The notes below the pieces were generated by a model that saw only the letters and a program-made list of their open reading frames with translations, ran no database searches and was not told the origin of the DNA. The position numbers were made by a program, and so were the translations under genes. From positions 62,001 to 126,000 of the forward strand of contig CAVXGQ010000003.1 of NCBI GenBank assembly GCA_963761425.1: a DNA stretch of 64,000 bases. The letters are read 5' to 3'. The first letter of the stretch is position 1. Each line of letters starts with the position of its first letter. The stretch comes from Bog-793 sp963761425. GTDB taxonomy: Bacteria > Actinomycetota > Acidimicrobiia > Acidimicrobiales > Bog-793. Below, piece after piece: positions 27,347 through 35,667 of this stretch.

Positions 27347-27724
27347 TCAGAAGGCCCGGGCGACGATGTCGTCGACGCCGAAGAACCTCTTCGTGTACTC
27401 GACGACCGCCTCGGAGTCGAACGGCGCGCAGGTGTAGATGTCGACGCTGAAGAACAGGACTGGCTTTTCCCAGGCGTAGAAGTGGGCGCCCGAGGCTTCC
27501 CAGTGGACCCAGCCGGCCCAGCCGAAGTTGTCGGAGCGGTGCGTCACGGGATCCATCAGACGGCGCATCCGGCAGACGTCGGACAGCTCGGACAGGTAGC
27601 GCCGGATGGTGGGGTCGTCGATTGGCGCGGAGGGGCGTCCCTCGACGACCAGGCGCTGCCGGAAGATCGCCGGGGCGAGGTCCGGCACCTCCTGGGAAAC
27701 AAGTGACCCACGAGGCTCATGCAT
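27347..27724 (-). CDS. SpeD/S-adenosylmethionine decarboxylase-like protein
   Basis: A 125-residue protein whose C-terminal half matches the AdoMetDC fold: ASGAHFYAWEK aligns with the ESHISIHTWPE processing site, and FFSVDIYTCAPFDSEAV with the conserved VDIFTCG strand, followed by EYTKRFFGVDDIVARAF. The serine that would become the pyruvoyl group is kept, seven residues before the Trp. The preceding Glu is Ala and the His pattern differs, so self-cleavage or substrate may have changed. Some SpeD homologues are known to act as ornithine or arginine decarboxylases. It is the first gene of an operon with the acyltransferase-like gene. ATG 27724 follows an AT-rich leader. Confidence 0.6.
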   Translation of the reverse strand: MHEPRGSLVSQEVPDLAPAIFRQRLVVEGRPSAPIDDPTIRRYLSELSDVCRMRRLMDPVTHRSDNFGWAGWVHWEASGAHFYAWEKPVLFFSVDIYTCAPFDSEAVVEYTKRFFGVDDIVARAF

Positions 27725-28085
27725 ATTTCTGAGGCTACTGAATACGGAAACGGTTCACAAACAGAGAGTATTTCATGTCAATCTGGCCAGCAAAGGCGGC
27801 CGGGCGGCCGATTGCCCGGGCGCGCCCCAGACCGGCCGGTTCCGGACTGGGTTCCGGGGCCCGAGCGCCGGAAGGGCCGACGCGGTGAGCCGTGCCCCAA
27901 GAAACCGTGAGATGCGGCATCGCCGCCCGAGACGAACACCCCATCAGCCAAACAGATCGGCGACCCATTTGAAAGGGCCATTCGGCAGAACGGACCGGTC
28001 CGGGCGCGGCCGTGTCGCGGGTCGCCGGGTCGATCCCCCGAGACCCGAACTGGCCCCTACCCGCGGCGGCGTGTCTTTCGCTACG
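27725..28085. other. intergenic region, divergent promoters
   Basis: 361 bases between the leftward SpeD-like gene and the rightward oxidoreductase. The first 65 bases are AT-rich. A TTGACA box lies on the minus strand (27776-27781) at a promoter-like distance upstream of the SpeD-like start, but there is no convincing -10. The rest is GC-rich, without a recognisable gene. Confidence 0.35.
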
Positions 28086-29135
28086 GTGAACGGATCCAGT
28101 TCCTCTCTTCTTCCCGCCGCTGACGCTGTGCCCGCGCCGCTACCACCTGGCCGTCCGGTGCGCTGGGGAATCCTCGCCACCGGCGCGATCTCGGCGACCT
28201 TGGTCGACGAGATCCGCCGCACCCCGGACTGCGAGGTCGTCGCCGTCGGGTCCCGGACGGAGGAGTCCGCCCGGCGCTTCGCCGCCGAGCACGGCATCGC
28301 CAGGGCCCGCGGCTCCTACGAAGCCCTCATCGAGGACGAAGGCGTCGACGTCGTCTACGTCGGCGCCAGCCACAACGCGCACGCCTCGGCCGTTCGGCAC
28401 TGCCTGGAAGTCGGGCGGGCGGTTCTCTGCGAGAAGCCGCTCACCGTGGACGCCGCCCAGACCGAGGAGCTCGTCCGTCTGGCGCGGGCCGCCGACGTGT
28501 TCTTCATGGAGGCCATGTGGATGCGTTGCCGGCCCGGCTTCGCCGAGCTCTCGGGGATACTCGGATCGGGCGAGATCGGCGAGGTCCACCACCTTCGGGC
28601 GTCGCTCGGTTTTGTGGCCACCAAGGAGCATCCCCAGCGTCTTTTCAATCCGGACCAGGCCGGAGGCGCGCTCTTGGACGTCGGCGTCTACCCGATCACC
28701 CTCGCGTTCGCCACGCTGGGCCAGCCCGGCGAGATCCGCGCCCTCGGCCACCTCCAAGGAGGAGTCGACCGCAGCGTCGCGGTGGCGATGTCCTGGCCGG
28801 CCGGGGCGACGGCGACCCTGGGCGCCACCCTCGAGGCGGAGATCGACACCTCGGCGGTGTTTGCCGGGTCCAAGGGCCGGATCGAGGTCACCGAGCCTTT
28901 CCACGAACTCGGGGCGCTCACCGTCTCGGTGAGTGGTCGTCCCTCCCGCCGGGTGGTGCCGCCCGCCGAGGGGCGCGGCTACGTCCACGAAGTGGTGGAG
29001 GTGGTGCGCTGCCTGCGCGCCGGTCTCAGCGAGAGCCCGCTCGTCCCGCTGGACGAGTCGATCGCCATCATGCGGATCCTCGACGAGTGCCGGCGCCAGA
29101 TCGGCCTTAACTACCCCGAGGCCGCGTACCGCTGA
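28086..29135 (+). CDS. Gfo/Idh/MocA family NAD(P)-dependent oxidoreductase
   Basis: 349-residue oxidoreductase, sugar or cyclitol dehydrogenase-like. The Rossmann motif is WGILATGAISATLV near residue 25. The family EKP motif is in VLCEKPLTVDAAQTEEL, with the active-site lysine, and the C-terminal sheet domain starts MEAMWMRCRPGFAEL. DVGVYPITLAFATLGQP holds the conserved substrate-side segment. It resembles the trans-1,2-dihydrobenzene-1,2-diol dehydrogenase subgroup; the real substrate is unknown. GTG 28086 is chosen; GTG 28071 and 28128 are alternatives. It stands alone between the SpeD-like operon and ftsK. Confidence 0.85.
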   Translation: MNGSSSSLLPAADAVPAPLPPGRPVRWGILATGAISATLVDEIRRTPDCEVVAVGSRTEESARRFAAEHGIARARGSYEALIEDEGVDVVYVGASHNAHASAVRHCLEVGRAVLCEKPLTVDAAQTEELVRLARAADVFFMEAMWMRCRPGFAELSGILGSGEIGEVHHLRASLGFVATKEHPQRLFNPDQAGGALLDVGVYPITLAFATLGQPGEIRALGHLQGGVDRSVAVAMSWPAGATATLGATLEAEIDTSAVFAGSKGRIEVTEPFHELGALTVSVSGRPSRRVVPPAEGRGYVHEVVEVVRCLRAGLSESPLVPLDESIAIMRILDECRRQIGLNYPEAAYR

Positions 29136-29201
29136 CCAGGCCGCGACCGGGCGCACCACACCGCGCCCCGAATCGTTGCTGGTGTTAGCGTTGTTCCTAC
29201 T

Positions 29202-31688
29202 GTGGCTGCAGCAAAGGGATCGTCAGCGACGAAGACCCGCTCGCCGCACGCGGGAACGGGCCGGACCACGACCCTGTCCGCGCGCGGACCCGGCAGCCGG
29301 ATCCGGGGTGGGGGAAACTCGGCCGCCCGGTCGACGCGACGCCACCTGGCGGCCGACCCGAGCGCGCGCGAGCCCGAAGAGGTCTGGGGCTGGCTGCTCC
29401 TGGTGGTCGGCGCCCTGGCGGTGCTGGCGGTCCATTTCAACCTGCTCGGGAACGCCGGGGTCTACGTGCGTCGGGACGGTGCCGCCGCTTTCGGATGGGG
29501 CCTCGACGTCGCCCCGGTCGGATTTCTGGTCGTCGGTTGGACGCTGATCGCCGGGCGCGCCCGGCGGGGCGCCCCGGGCGCCTTGGTGGCGCTGGTCGTC
29601 CTCGTCCTCGCCTCGGCCGGCCTCGGCGATCTCGCCGGGGGCCATCCCGCCGCCTCGGCCCCGGCGCAGATCCTCGGCGGCGCCGGTGGCTTCGCGGGGG
29701 CGGAGATCGGCGGTGGGCTGCGCGACGTGATCGGAGCGGCCGGCGCCGGAATCGTTCTCGGGGCGATCGCTTTCGTCGCCCTGTGCGCCTGCTTCGCGCG
29801 CTCGCCGCGCCAAGGAGTCCTCAGCCTCGTCCACCTGCTGGGCGCGACCCGGCACGCCGCGGCGAGGCTCTTTGCGGCCCGCGAGGCCGAGGAGACCGAG
29901 AGCGTGGTGGCGGCCGCGGCCGAGAAGGGCACGCCGCTCATCGACTGGCCCCTCGACGCGCAGGACTCGATCAGCCCCGATCCGACCGGCGGGCTGGCGG
30001 CACTGGTCACCGAGGCGAGATCCGGAAGAGGCAACGGCGCGCGGGGCGAAGACCAATTCGGGGCCGACGAGGGCAGCGTGGTCACGACCACGCACCCGGT
30101 CGAGCCGGCTCCCCCCACTGACTTCCTTCCGCCGAGCGCCCTCGTCGAACAGCTCGGTCTCGGTGTCGTGCCGGCGCCGAGCAACTGGAAGCTCCCGCCG
30201 GAGCGCCTGCTGAAAAGAACCAAGGAACTCGCCAACGATCGGCAGGGGATCGAGGAGCGCGGAAGACTCCTCGAACGGGCGCTGTCGTCACACGGCGTCG
30301 AGACGCACGTCGCCGGCTTCACGGTCGGCCCGACCGTGACCCGTTTCGAGCTGGAGCTCGCGCCGGGCGTCAAGGTCGCGCAGGTGACGAGCCTGTCCAA
30401 GGACATCGCCTACGTGATGGCGTCGCCCGACGTCCGCATCCTGGCGCCGATTCCGGGACGCTCCGCCATCGGCGTCGAGGTGCCGAACCACGACCGTCGC
30501 CTGGTGACCCTCGGCGACGTCCTGTCCACGCCCGAAGCCCACCGGGCGCGGCACCCGCTCGAGGTGGGCCTGGGACGCGACATCGCCGGTCGACCGGTGA
30601 TGGTGAATCTCGCCGAAATGCCGCACCTTCTGATCGCCGGGGCGACCGGATCGGGCAAGTCGTCCTGCATCAACTCCCTGGTCACCTCCATACTGATGCG
30701 GTCGACCCCCGAACAGGTCCGGTTGATCCTCGTCGACCCGAAACGGGTTGAGCTCGGCCACTACAACGGCCTCCCGCACCTGCTCACCGAAGTCGTCGTC
30801 AATCCGAAGCGAGCCGCCAACGCCCTGGCCTGGACCGTCGTGGAGATGGAACGTCGCTACGACCTCTTGGCGGAGGTCGGCATGCGCGACATCACGGGTT
30901 ACAACTCGGCGGTCGACCGTGGCGATTTCGCGGAGGGTCCCTTCGACGGGCCGATCGTCCCGAGCGACGTCGAGGTGGACGATGCCGAGATCTCCGGCCT
31001 CCCCGAGCGCACCCGGTACCAGAGGCTGCCGTTCATCCTGCTCGTGGTCGACGAGCTGAACGACCTCATGATGATCGCCGCCCGCGACGTCGAGGAGTCG
31101 ATCTGCCGGATCGCGCAGATGGCGCGGGCGGTCGGGATCCACCTCGTCATCGCGACCCAGCGGCCGTCGGTCGACGTCATCACTGGAGTGATCAAGGCGA
31201 ACATCCCTTCGCGTCTCGCCTTCACGGTCTCGTCGCTCGCGGACTCGCGAGTCATCCTCGACCAGCCCGGTGCCGAACGCCTCATCGGCCGGGGTGACCT
31301 GCTTCTCCTCACCGCCTCTTCGAGCGTCCCGCGCCGGATCCAGAGTCCGTGGGTCTCGGAGGAGGAGGTGCGCAGCATCGTCGCCCACTGGCGGCGCCAG
31401 AGCGACCCCCTCTACGTCGAGGGCATCGTCGGTGACGACAAAGACCGCCTGGGTGACGGGTTGTTCAGAGACGACGACGACGAGCTGCTGGGTCAGGCGA
31501 TGGACCTCGTCGTCCGGTCGCAGCTCGGCTCGACGTCGATGCTCCAGCGCAAGCTGCGGGTTGGCTTCGCCCGGGCCGGTCGTCTGATGGACCTGCTCGA
31601 GCGGCGGGGCATCGTCGGTCCGTCGGAAGGATCGAAGGCCCGGACGGTTCTCATGACCCTCGACGAGTACGAAGAGATCCCCAGCTGA
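29202..31688 (+). CDS. ftsK: DNA translocase FtsK/SpoIIIE
   Basis: Septal DNA pump for chromosome segregation, 828 residues. A basic N-terminal tail precedes four or so membrane helices (about residues 60-235), then a linker. The RecA-like motor has FtsK alpha/beta regions: GLGRDIAGRPVMVNLAEMPH, Walker A GATGSGKSS near residue 482, Walker B LVVDELNDL and ATQRPSVDVITGVIK. A C-terminal winged-helix gamma domain that reads polar DNA motifs (GSTSMLQRKLRVGFARAGRLM) is present. It follows RNase J in the usual actinobacterial order, here separated by the signalling block. GTG start at 29202. Confidence 0.95.
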   Translation: MAAAKGSSATKTRSPHAGTGRTTTLSARGPGSRIRGGGNSAARSTRRHLAADPSAREPEEVWGWLLLVVGALAVLAVHFNLLGNAGVYVRRDGAAAFGWGLDVAPVGFLVVGWTLIAGRARRGAPGALVALVVLVLASAGLGDLAGGHPAASAPAQILGGAGGFAGAEIGGGLRDVIGAAGAGIVLGAIAFVALCACFARSPRQGVLSLVHLLGATRHAAARLFAAREAEETESVVAAAAEKGTPLIDWPLDAQDSISPDPTGGLAALVTEARSGRGNGARGEDQFGADEGSVVTTTHPVEPAPPTDFLPPSALVEQLGLGVVPAPSNWKLPPERLLKRTKELANDRQGIEERGRLLERALSSHGVETHVAGFTVGPTVTRFELELAPGVKVAQVTSLSKDIAYVMASPDVRILAPIPGRSAIGVEVPNHDRRLVTLGDVLSTPEAHRARHPLEVGLGRDIAGRPVMVNLAEMPHLLIAGATGSGKSSCINSLVTSILMRSTPEQVRLILVDPKRVELGHYNGLPHLLTEVVVNPKRAANALAWTVVEMERRYDLLAEVGMRDITGYNSAVDRGDFAEGPFDGPIVPSDVEVDDAEISGLPERTRYQRLPFILLVVDELNDLMMIAARDVEESICRIAQMARAVGIHLVIATQRPSVDVITGVIKANIPSRLAFTVSSLADSRVILDQPGAERLIGRGDLLLLTASSSVPRRIQSPWVSEEEVRSIVAHWRRQSDPLYVEGIVGDDKDRLGDGLFRDDDDELLGQAMDLVVRSQLGSTSMLQRKLRVGFARAGRLMDLLERRGIVGPSEGSKARTVLMTLDEYEEIPS

Positions 31689-31738
31689 GCCGGCCCGGGG
31701 CGACCGCGAGCCTGGTGGGCTCGTCTTGTTGTTTCGTC

Positions 31739-31755
31739 GTAACAGTTCAGGTCCC
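31739..31755 (+). repeat. IS66 left terminal inverted repeat
   Basis: 17 bases beginning GTAACAG, paired with the right end at 32480-32496 with two mismatches. Confidence 0.78.
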
Positions 31756-31889
31756 CTGACCACCTGATCCACTACCTGGGAGAATGCCGCGCGTACCGTT
31801 GGGAATTCCGACGCGCGAACCGTCACCCGACGCCCCCTCCTAAGAGGAGTTGACCAGCGGAGCACTCGGCCCTTCGTGTCAGAGTGGCC

Positions 31890-32488
31890 ATGCTCGAGGA
31901 CAGGCTCACCGACTTGGAGGAGCGCCTCGGTCGCAATCTGCGCAACTCGTCCACGCCCTGTGCGATGCCCACCACCTGCGCGACCTGACCGGGTCTGTGT
32001 GGCGTGAAACCAGGGGTGGGTGAACGACCTTGCCACACTGCTCACAGAGGCGAAGCGTGCCGTCGACACTCTCCGAACGTCGGGGCCGGACTCCCTCGAC
32101 ATCGCCACTTTGCACTCGATTCGCGTTCACTACGGGCAACTCGTGACGAGGGGCTTTGCCGCCAACCCCCACTCCCGCTGTCGGCTGACGATCGGGCTAC
32201 GAGAAGATGGCCTACAACCTCCTCGTACGTCTCGACGGCCAGCGGGCCGACGTGCTCCGGTTCTGCCTCGACTTCACGGTGCCATTCGACAACAACCGGG
32301 CCGAACGTGACAACAGGATCGTGAAGCTCCAGCAGAAGATCTCCGGTTCGTGGCGCACCCGCGAACGGGCTAGGACCTCCTGCGCCATCCGCAGCTCCGT
32401 CTCGAACCTACGCAAGCACGACCGCAACATCCTCGACGGACTCCGCCTGCTGTTCGATGGTCAGATCTGGCTACCTGTCGGAACCTGA
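31890..32488 (+). pseudogene. IS66 family transposase remnant
   Basis: Fragments of an IS66 DDE transposase in several frames. The N-terminal leucine-rich start is at 31890 (MLEDRLTDLEERLGRNLRNSS). It is joined by a large deletion to the central LCDAHHLRDLTG motif (about 31954-31992, another frame). NDLATLLTEAKRAVDTLRTSG and HYGQLVTRGFAANP follow (32020-32170), and then, after another frame change, the C-terminal catalytic end with VPFDNNRAERDNRIVKLQQK and ISGSWRTRERA, stopping at 32488 inside the right repeat. The catalytic domain is mostly lost, so it cannot be active. Confidence 0.85.
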
Positions 32489-32496
32489 ACAGTTAC
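32480..32496 (-). repeat. IS66 right terminal inverted repeat
   Basis: 17 bases, reverse complement GTAACTGTTCAGGTTCC, matching the left end at 31739-31755. It overlaps the transposase stop codon. Confidence 0.78.
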
Positions 32497-32661
32497 CACG
32501 TGATTTCGGGTTGAACTCCGTGCAGAATCTCTCTCGCTGTCAAACGGCCAGCATGGTCAAACTCTGCGGGCCTAGCCTCATGTCATGCGGATTCACGCGC
32601 TCGAGGCGCCTCGTGCTGCGCTCGGAGGGTCGGGTACGTCGGTGGGGCGTGGTCCGGCAAT

Positions 32662-33297
32662 ATGAAAAAGGCCTCCTACTACGACCTGATCTCTGGCTTT
32701 TATGAGTACTTCACCGAGAAGCTTCATGGCGAGCACAGGGTCGAAGCCATCGAGCTGCTGCGACTCGAGAATGGTCAGACGGTGCTCGACGTGCCATGCG
32801 GGACCGGCGCGAACTTCCCGTTGCTCTGCCCGCTCGTCGGGGCGACAGGACAGATCCTCGGTTGCGATTATTCACGAGGCATGCTGGCGCGTGCACGCAC
32901 CAAGATCACGAAGGCTGGCTGGGGAAACATCAGACTGGTACAAGCCGATGTGCGCGTCCTCACCCCCGAGCTCCTGGGGTCTCCGAGGATCGACGCGGTC
33001 ATCTGCATGCTCGGCCTGAGCGTGGTGCCGGACTGGCAACTTTCCTTTGACCGGATGTTCGACCTGCTGCGACCAGGCGGCCGCTTCGTCACGATGGACT
33101 TATTCCTTGAAGGCAAGGCCACGAGCCCATTGGCGAACGGGTACTACCGGGTGATTGCGCAAGCGCACTCGAGGCGTCGTTTCTGGGAGCCGCTCGAGCA
33201 GCGTGTTCCTGACTTCGAGTCGATCGAACATCGGTGGTTCGGTGGAGTCGCGAAGATCGTCGCGGGAACCAAACCACTCGTCCCGATTCATCAATAA
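32662..33297 (+). CDS. class I SAM-dependent methyltransferase
   Basis: 211-residue Rossmann methyltransferase. Motif I is TVLDVPCGTGANFPLL near residue 40, the acidic end of strand 2 is in ILGCDYSRGMLARAR, and motif post-I is RLVQADVRVL. Motif III follows as LLRPGGRFVTMDLF. The pattern is that of the UbiE/phospholipid or small-molecule methyltransferase group, but no substrate is evident. Base composition is somewhat less GC-rich than neighbouring core genes. With the IS66 remnant just upstream, it may have been acquired (inference). ATG 32662 is the start; only a weak ribosome site is seen. Confidence 0.82.
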   Translation: MKKASYYDLISGFYEYFTEKLHGEHRVEAIELLRLENGQTVLDVPCGTGANFPLLCPLVGATGQILGCDYSRGMLARARTKITKAGWGNIRLVQADVRVLTPELLGSPRIDAVICMLGLSVVPDWQLSFDRMFDLLRPGGRFVTMDLFLEGKATSPLANGYYRVIAQAHSRRRFWEPLEQRVPDFESIEHRWFGGVAKIVAGTKPLVPIHQ

Positions 33298-33541
33298 CGA
33301 CACAATCGGCTGCTAGGCGATTCGCTGCGCTCATCGCGACGAGCGCAGCACGGCCTCACGATCCCAGTTCTGCCCGGAGGCGATGTGTTAATCCGGCGAA
33401 GGGAAGTCAGGTCCTCAGACATTCTGTTGTGCGAGATGACCGTTTTGCTCGGCACCAGGCCTGGTCGAATAGCGGCGGCGCGCGCGTTCCCGAGTACTCC
33501 AACGTGCAAGGACCGCGTGGGGCAGGCAAGCTGATACGAAC

Positions 33542-34396
33542 GTGCGCGCGCGAGCCCCCGCTTCTTCGGCGAATCTCGGACCCGGATTCGACGCGCTCGC
33601 ACTCGCCCTAGCGCTCGCCGTCGAGGTCGAGATCGCGCCGGCACCGCGGCTCGCAATCCGCAGCGAGGGCGAAGGTGCCGATCTGCCCCAGGACGCCTCG
33701 CATCTCGCTGTTCGGGTCGCGCGCGCGGTCCTCGGCCACGATCACGTGAAGATCACCGTGCGTTCGGCCATCCCGGTCGGGCGGGGTCTTGGTTCTTCCG
33801 CCGCTCTCGCCGCGGCGGCCGCGGCGGCGGCGGGATCGGACGACCCGCTCGGTGTCGCCGCGGCCTTCGACGGCCACGCCGAGAACGCCGCCGCCGCGGT
33901 GCTCGGCGGCCTGGTCGCCGCGACCTTCGTCGACGGGCGTCCGGTCGCCTGCCGGCTGCGACTCGACCCGGCGCTCGCCTTCGTCGTTCTGATCCCCGAT
34001 CGGGTCCTTTCGACCGATGAGGCCCGCGCCGTGCTACCCGTCTCGGTTCCCTTCGCCGATGCGGTGGCGAACCTCGGTCGGCTGGGGCTGCTGCTCGGGG
34101 GCCTCGCGGACGCGACCCAACTCGTAACCGTGGCGGGCGAGGACCGCCTCCACCAGAAGGCGCGGTCGGCGCTGTTCCCGGAGGCGCCCGAACTACTCGC
34201 CCGCCTGGTGACGGCGGGTGCCACCCTCGCCTGCTGGTCGGGTGCCGGCACCAGCCTGCTGGGGATCTGTCCCTCGGAGACGACCACGGCCCGGGTGCGC
34301 GAGGCGGGCCAGGCGGCGCTGGCCGATCTTCGAGTCCCGGGACGGGCGGTGGTGCTCCGGCCGGACCTCGCCGGGTTGGTGGTCGAGGAAAGCTGA
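33542..34396 (+). CDS. thrB: homoserine kinase
   Basis: GHMP-family kinase that phosphorylates homoserine in threonine synthesis, 284 residues. The N-terminal RAPASSANLGPGFDALALAL is the substrate-side motif of ThrB. The ATP loop is IPVGRGLGSSAALAAA near residue 80. The C-terminal GHMP motif appears as ATLACWSGAGTSLLGIC. It is slightly shorter than the usual 300 residues. GTG 33542 is used. No thrA or thrC is adjacent; a GNAT gene follows. Confidence 0.92.
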   Translation: MRARAPASSANLGPGFDALALALALAVEVEIAPAPRLAIRSEGEGADLPQDASHLAVRVARAVLGHDHVKITVRSAIPVGRGLGSSAALAAAAAAAAGSDDPLGVAAAFDGHAENAAAAVLGGLVAATFVDGRPVACRLRLDPALAFVVLIPDRVLSTDEARAVLPVSVPFADAVANLGRLGLLLGGLADATQLVTVAGEDRLHQKARSALFPEAPELLARLVTAGATLACWSGAGTSLLGICPSETTTARVREAGQAALADLRVPGRAVVLRPDLAGLVVEES

Positions 34397-34437
34397 TCGC
34401 CGGTTTCCGGCGGCGGGTGGCCATGGGATCATCAGGC

Positions 34438-35118
34438 ATGGCCACCCGGCACCCCTTGGCAGAGTATTGGCCTCTCTACGATCTGGTCGTGCGGACCCCG
34501 CGCCTCGAGCTGCGGTATCCGAGTGACGAGGACCTGGCGGTGCTGGCGTCACTTCCCTCCGAAGGGATCCACGAGCCCGGTCGTCAGCCTTTCCATTTCG
34601 CCTGGACCGAGGTGGACTCGCCCCAGCGCGAACGGGACTCCCTCAAGTGGTGGTGGTCGGGGCGTGCGAGCTGGTCGGTCGACGACTGGACGCTCTCGCT
34701 GGCGGTCGTGGTCGACGGCGAGCCGGTTGGGGTGCAGGACCTCATAGCGAAGCACTTCGTCACGCTCCGATCCGTCTCTACCGGTTCCTGGCTGGTGCAG
34801 CGCGCCCAGGGACTCGGCACCGGCACCGAGATGCGAGCCGCCGTCGTCGAGTTGGCCTTCCGCGGCCTCGGTGCTCTGGAGGCGCACTCGTCGGCTTTCG
34901 ACTGGAACTCCTCTTCGATTCGGGTTTCGGAGAAGGTCGGCTACCTCCCGAACGGCGAGGAGCTCGCCCTGCGCGGCTCGCAGCGCGACCGCACCCTGTG
35001 CTTCCGGCTCTCGCGGGAAACCTGGCTTACCCGTCGACGGGACGACATCAAGATCGCGGGGCTGGAGCCTGCGCTCACGCTCTTCGGGCTCGGTCCGGAC
35101 CGAGAGCCGCTCGCCTGA
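34438..35118 (+). CDS. GNAT family N-acetyltransferase (RimJ/RimL-like)
   Basis: 226 residues with the RimJ/RimL layout: an N-terminal LVVRTPRLELRYPSDEDLAVL strand-helix, LSLAVVVDGEPVGVQDL, the acetyl-CoA loop RAQGLGTGTEMRAAVVELAF (in place of the Q/RxxGxG/A motif) and a final ALEAHSSAFDWNSSSIRVSEKVGYLPNG. It probably acetylates a protein N-terminus or a small amine; the target is unknown. ATG 34438 fits the family better than ATG 34417. It converges with sufU, with only 3 bases between the stops. Confidence 0.85.
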   Translation: MATRHPLAEYWPLYDLVVRTPRLELRYPSDEDLAVLASLPSEGIHEPGRQPFHFAWTEVDSPQRERDSLKWWWSGRASWSVDDWTLSLAVVVDGEPVGVQDLIAKHFVTLRSVSTGSWLVQRAQGLGTGTEMRAAVVELAFRGLGALEAHSSAFDWNSSSIRVSEKVGYLPNGEELALRGSQRDRTLCFRLSRETWLTRRRDDIKIAGLEPALTLFGLGPDREPLA

Positions 35119-35121
35119 GCG

Positions 35122-35610
35122 TTAGGCCCCGACCGCCCCGGCGGCGATCTCATCGAGACCCTGGACGAGCGCGTTCCAGGCCAGCGTGGCGCACTTGATG
35201 CGCACCGGGAACTTGACGACGCCCTGCAGGGCGCCGAGCTCGCCGAGGCTGGCCGGATCCACCGGGGTGGCGGCTCCGGTCGGGGGGTCTCCGTCTGCGG
35301 AGGGCTCGTCGATCGCCATCATCGACTTGAACGACCGGACCAGTCGACGCACCTCGTCGACGGGGAGACCCTTCACCGCGGCCGACATCATCGACGCCGA
35401 CGACTGGCTGATCGAGCAGCCCCGTCCGGTGATTCGGAGATCAGCCAGGACACCGTCGCTCACTTGGAGGTAGATGACGATCTCGTCGCCACACAGCGGG
35501 TTGAATCCCTCGACGCGGTGGGCGGGAGGGACGGGAAGCTCGCCGCGATTACGCGGCGAGCGGTAGTGGTCGAGGATGATCTCGCGGTAGAGGTCTTCGA
35601 GCTCGTTCAT
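35122..35610 (-). CDS. sufU: SufU-type iron-sulfur cluster assembly protein
   Basis: Zinc-binding partner that accepts sulfur from SufS. The 162 residues have LYREIILDHYRSPRNRG at the start and the three conserved cysteines in NPLCGDEI, GRGCSISQSSASMM and IKCATLAWNAL, plus the Asp of CGD. An insertion of about 20 residues before the last cysteine is typical of actinobacterial SufU. Last gene of sufC-sufS-sufU, 57 bases after sufS. Confidence 0.93.
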   Translation of the reverse strand: MNELEDLYREIILDHYRSPRNRGELPVPPAHRVEGFNPLCGDEIVIYLQVSDGVLADLRITGRGCSISQSSASMMSAAVKGLPVDEVRRLVRSFKSMMAIDEPSADGDPPTGAATPVDPASLGELGALQGVVKFPVRIKCATLAWNALVQGLDEIAAGAVGA

Positions 35611-35667
35611 GTTCTCGTGGATTCCCGGCTTTCCGGTCCCTTTTCTAGTGCCAGGTTCGCAGGGATG

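Larger units (their letters stand above)
31739..32496 (+). mobile_element. decayed IS66-family insertion sequence with both terminal inverted repeats
   Basis: A 758-base remnant bounded by inverted repeats that begin GTAA, as in IS66 elements. Left end GTAACAGTTCAGGTCCC (31739-31755); right end, read inward on the minus strand, GTAACTGTTCAGGTTCC (32480-32496): 15 of 17 bases agree. An intact IS66 is about 2-2.5 kb, so most of the interior is gone. No 8-base target duplication is visible (GTTTCGTC against CACGTGAT). It sits 50 bases after ftsK. Confidence 0.8.
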
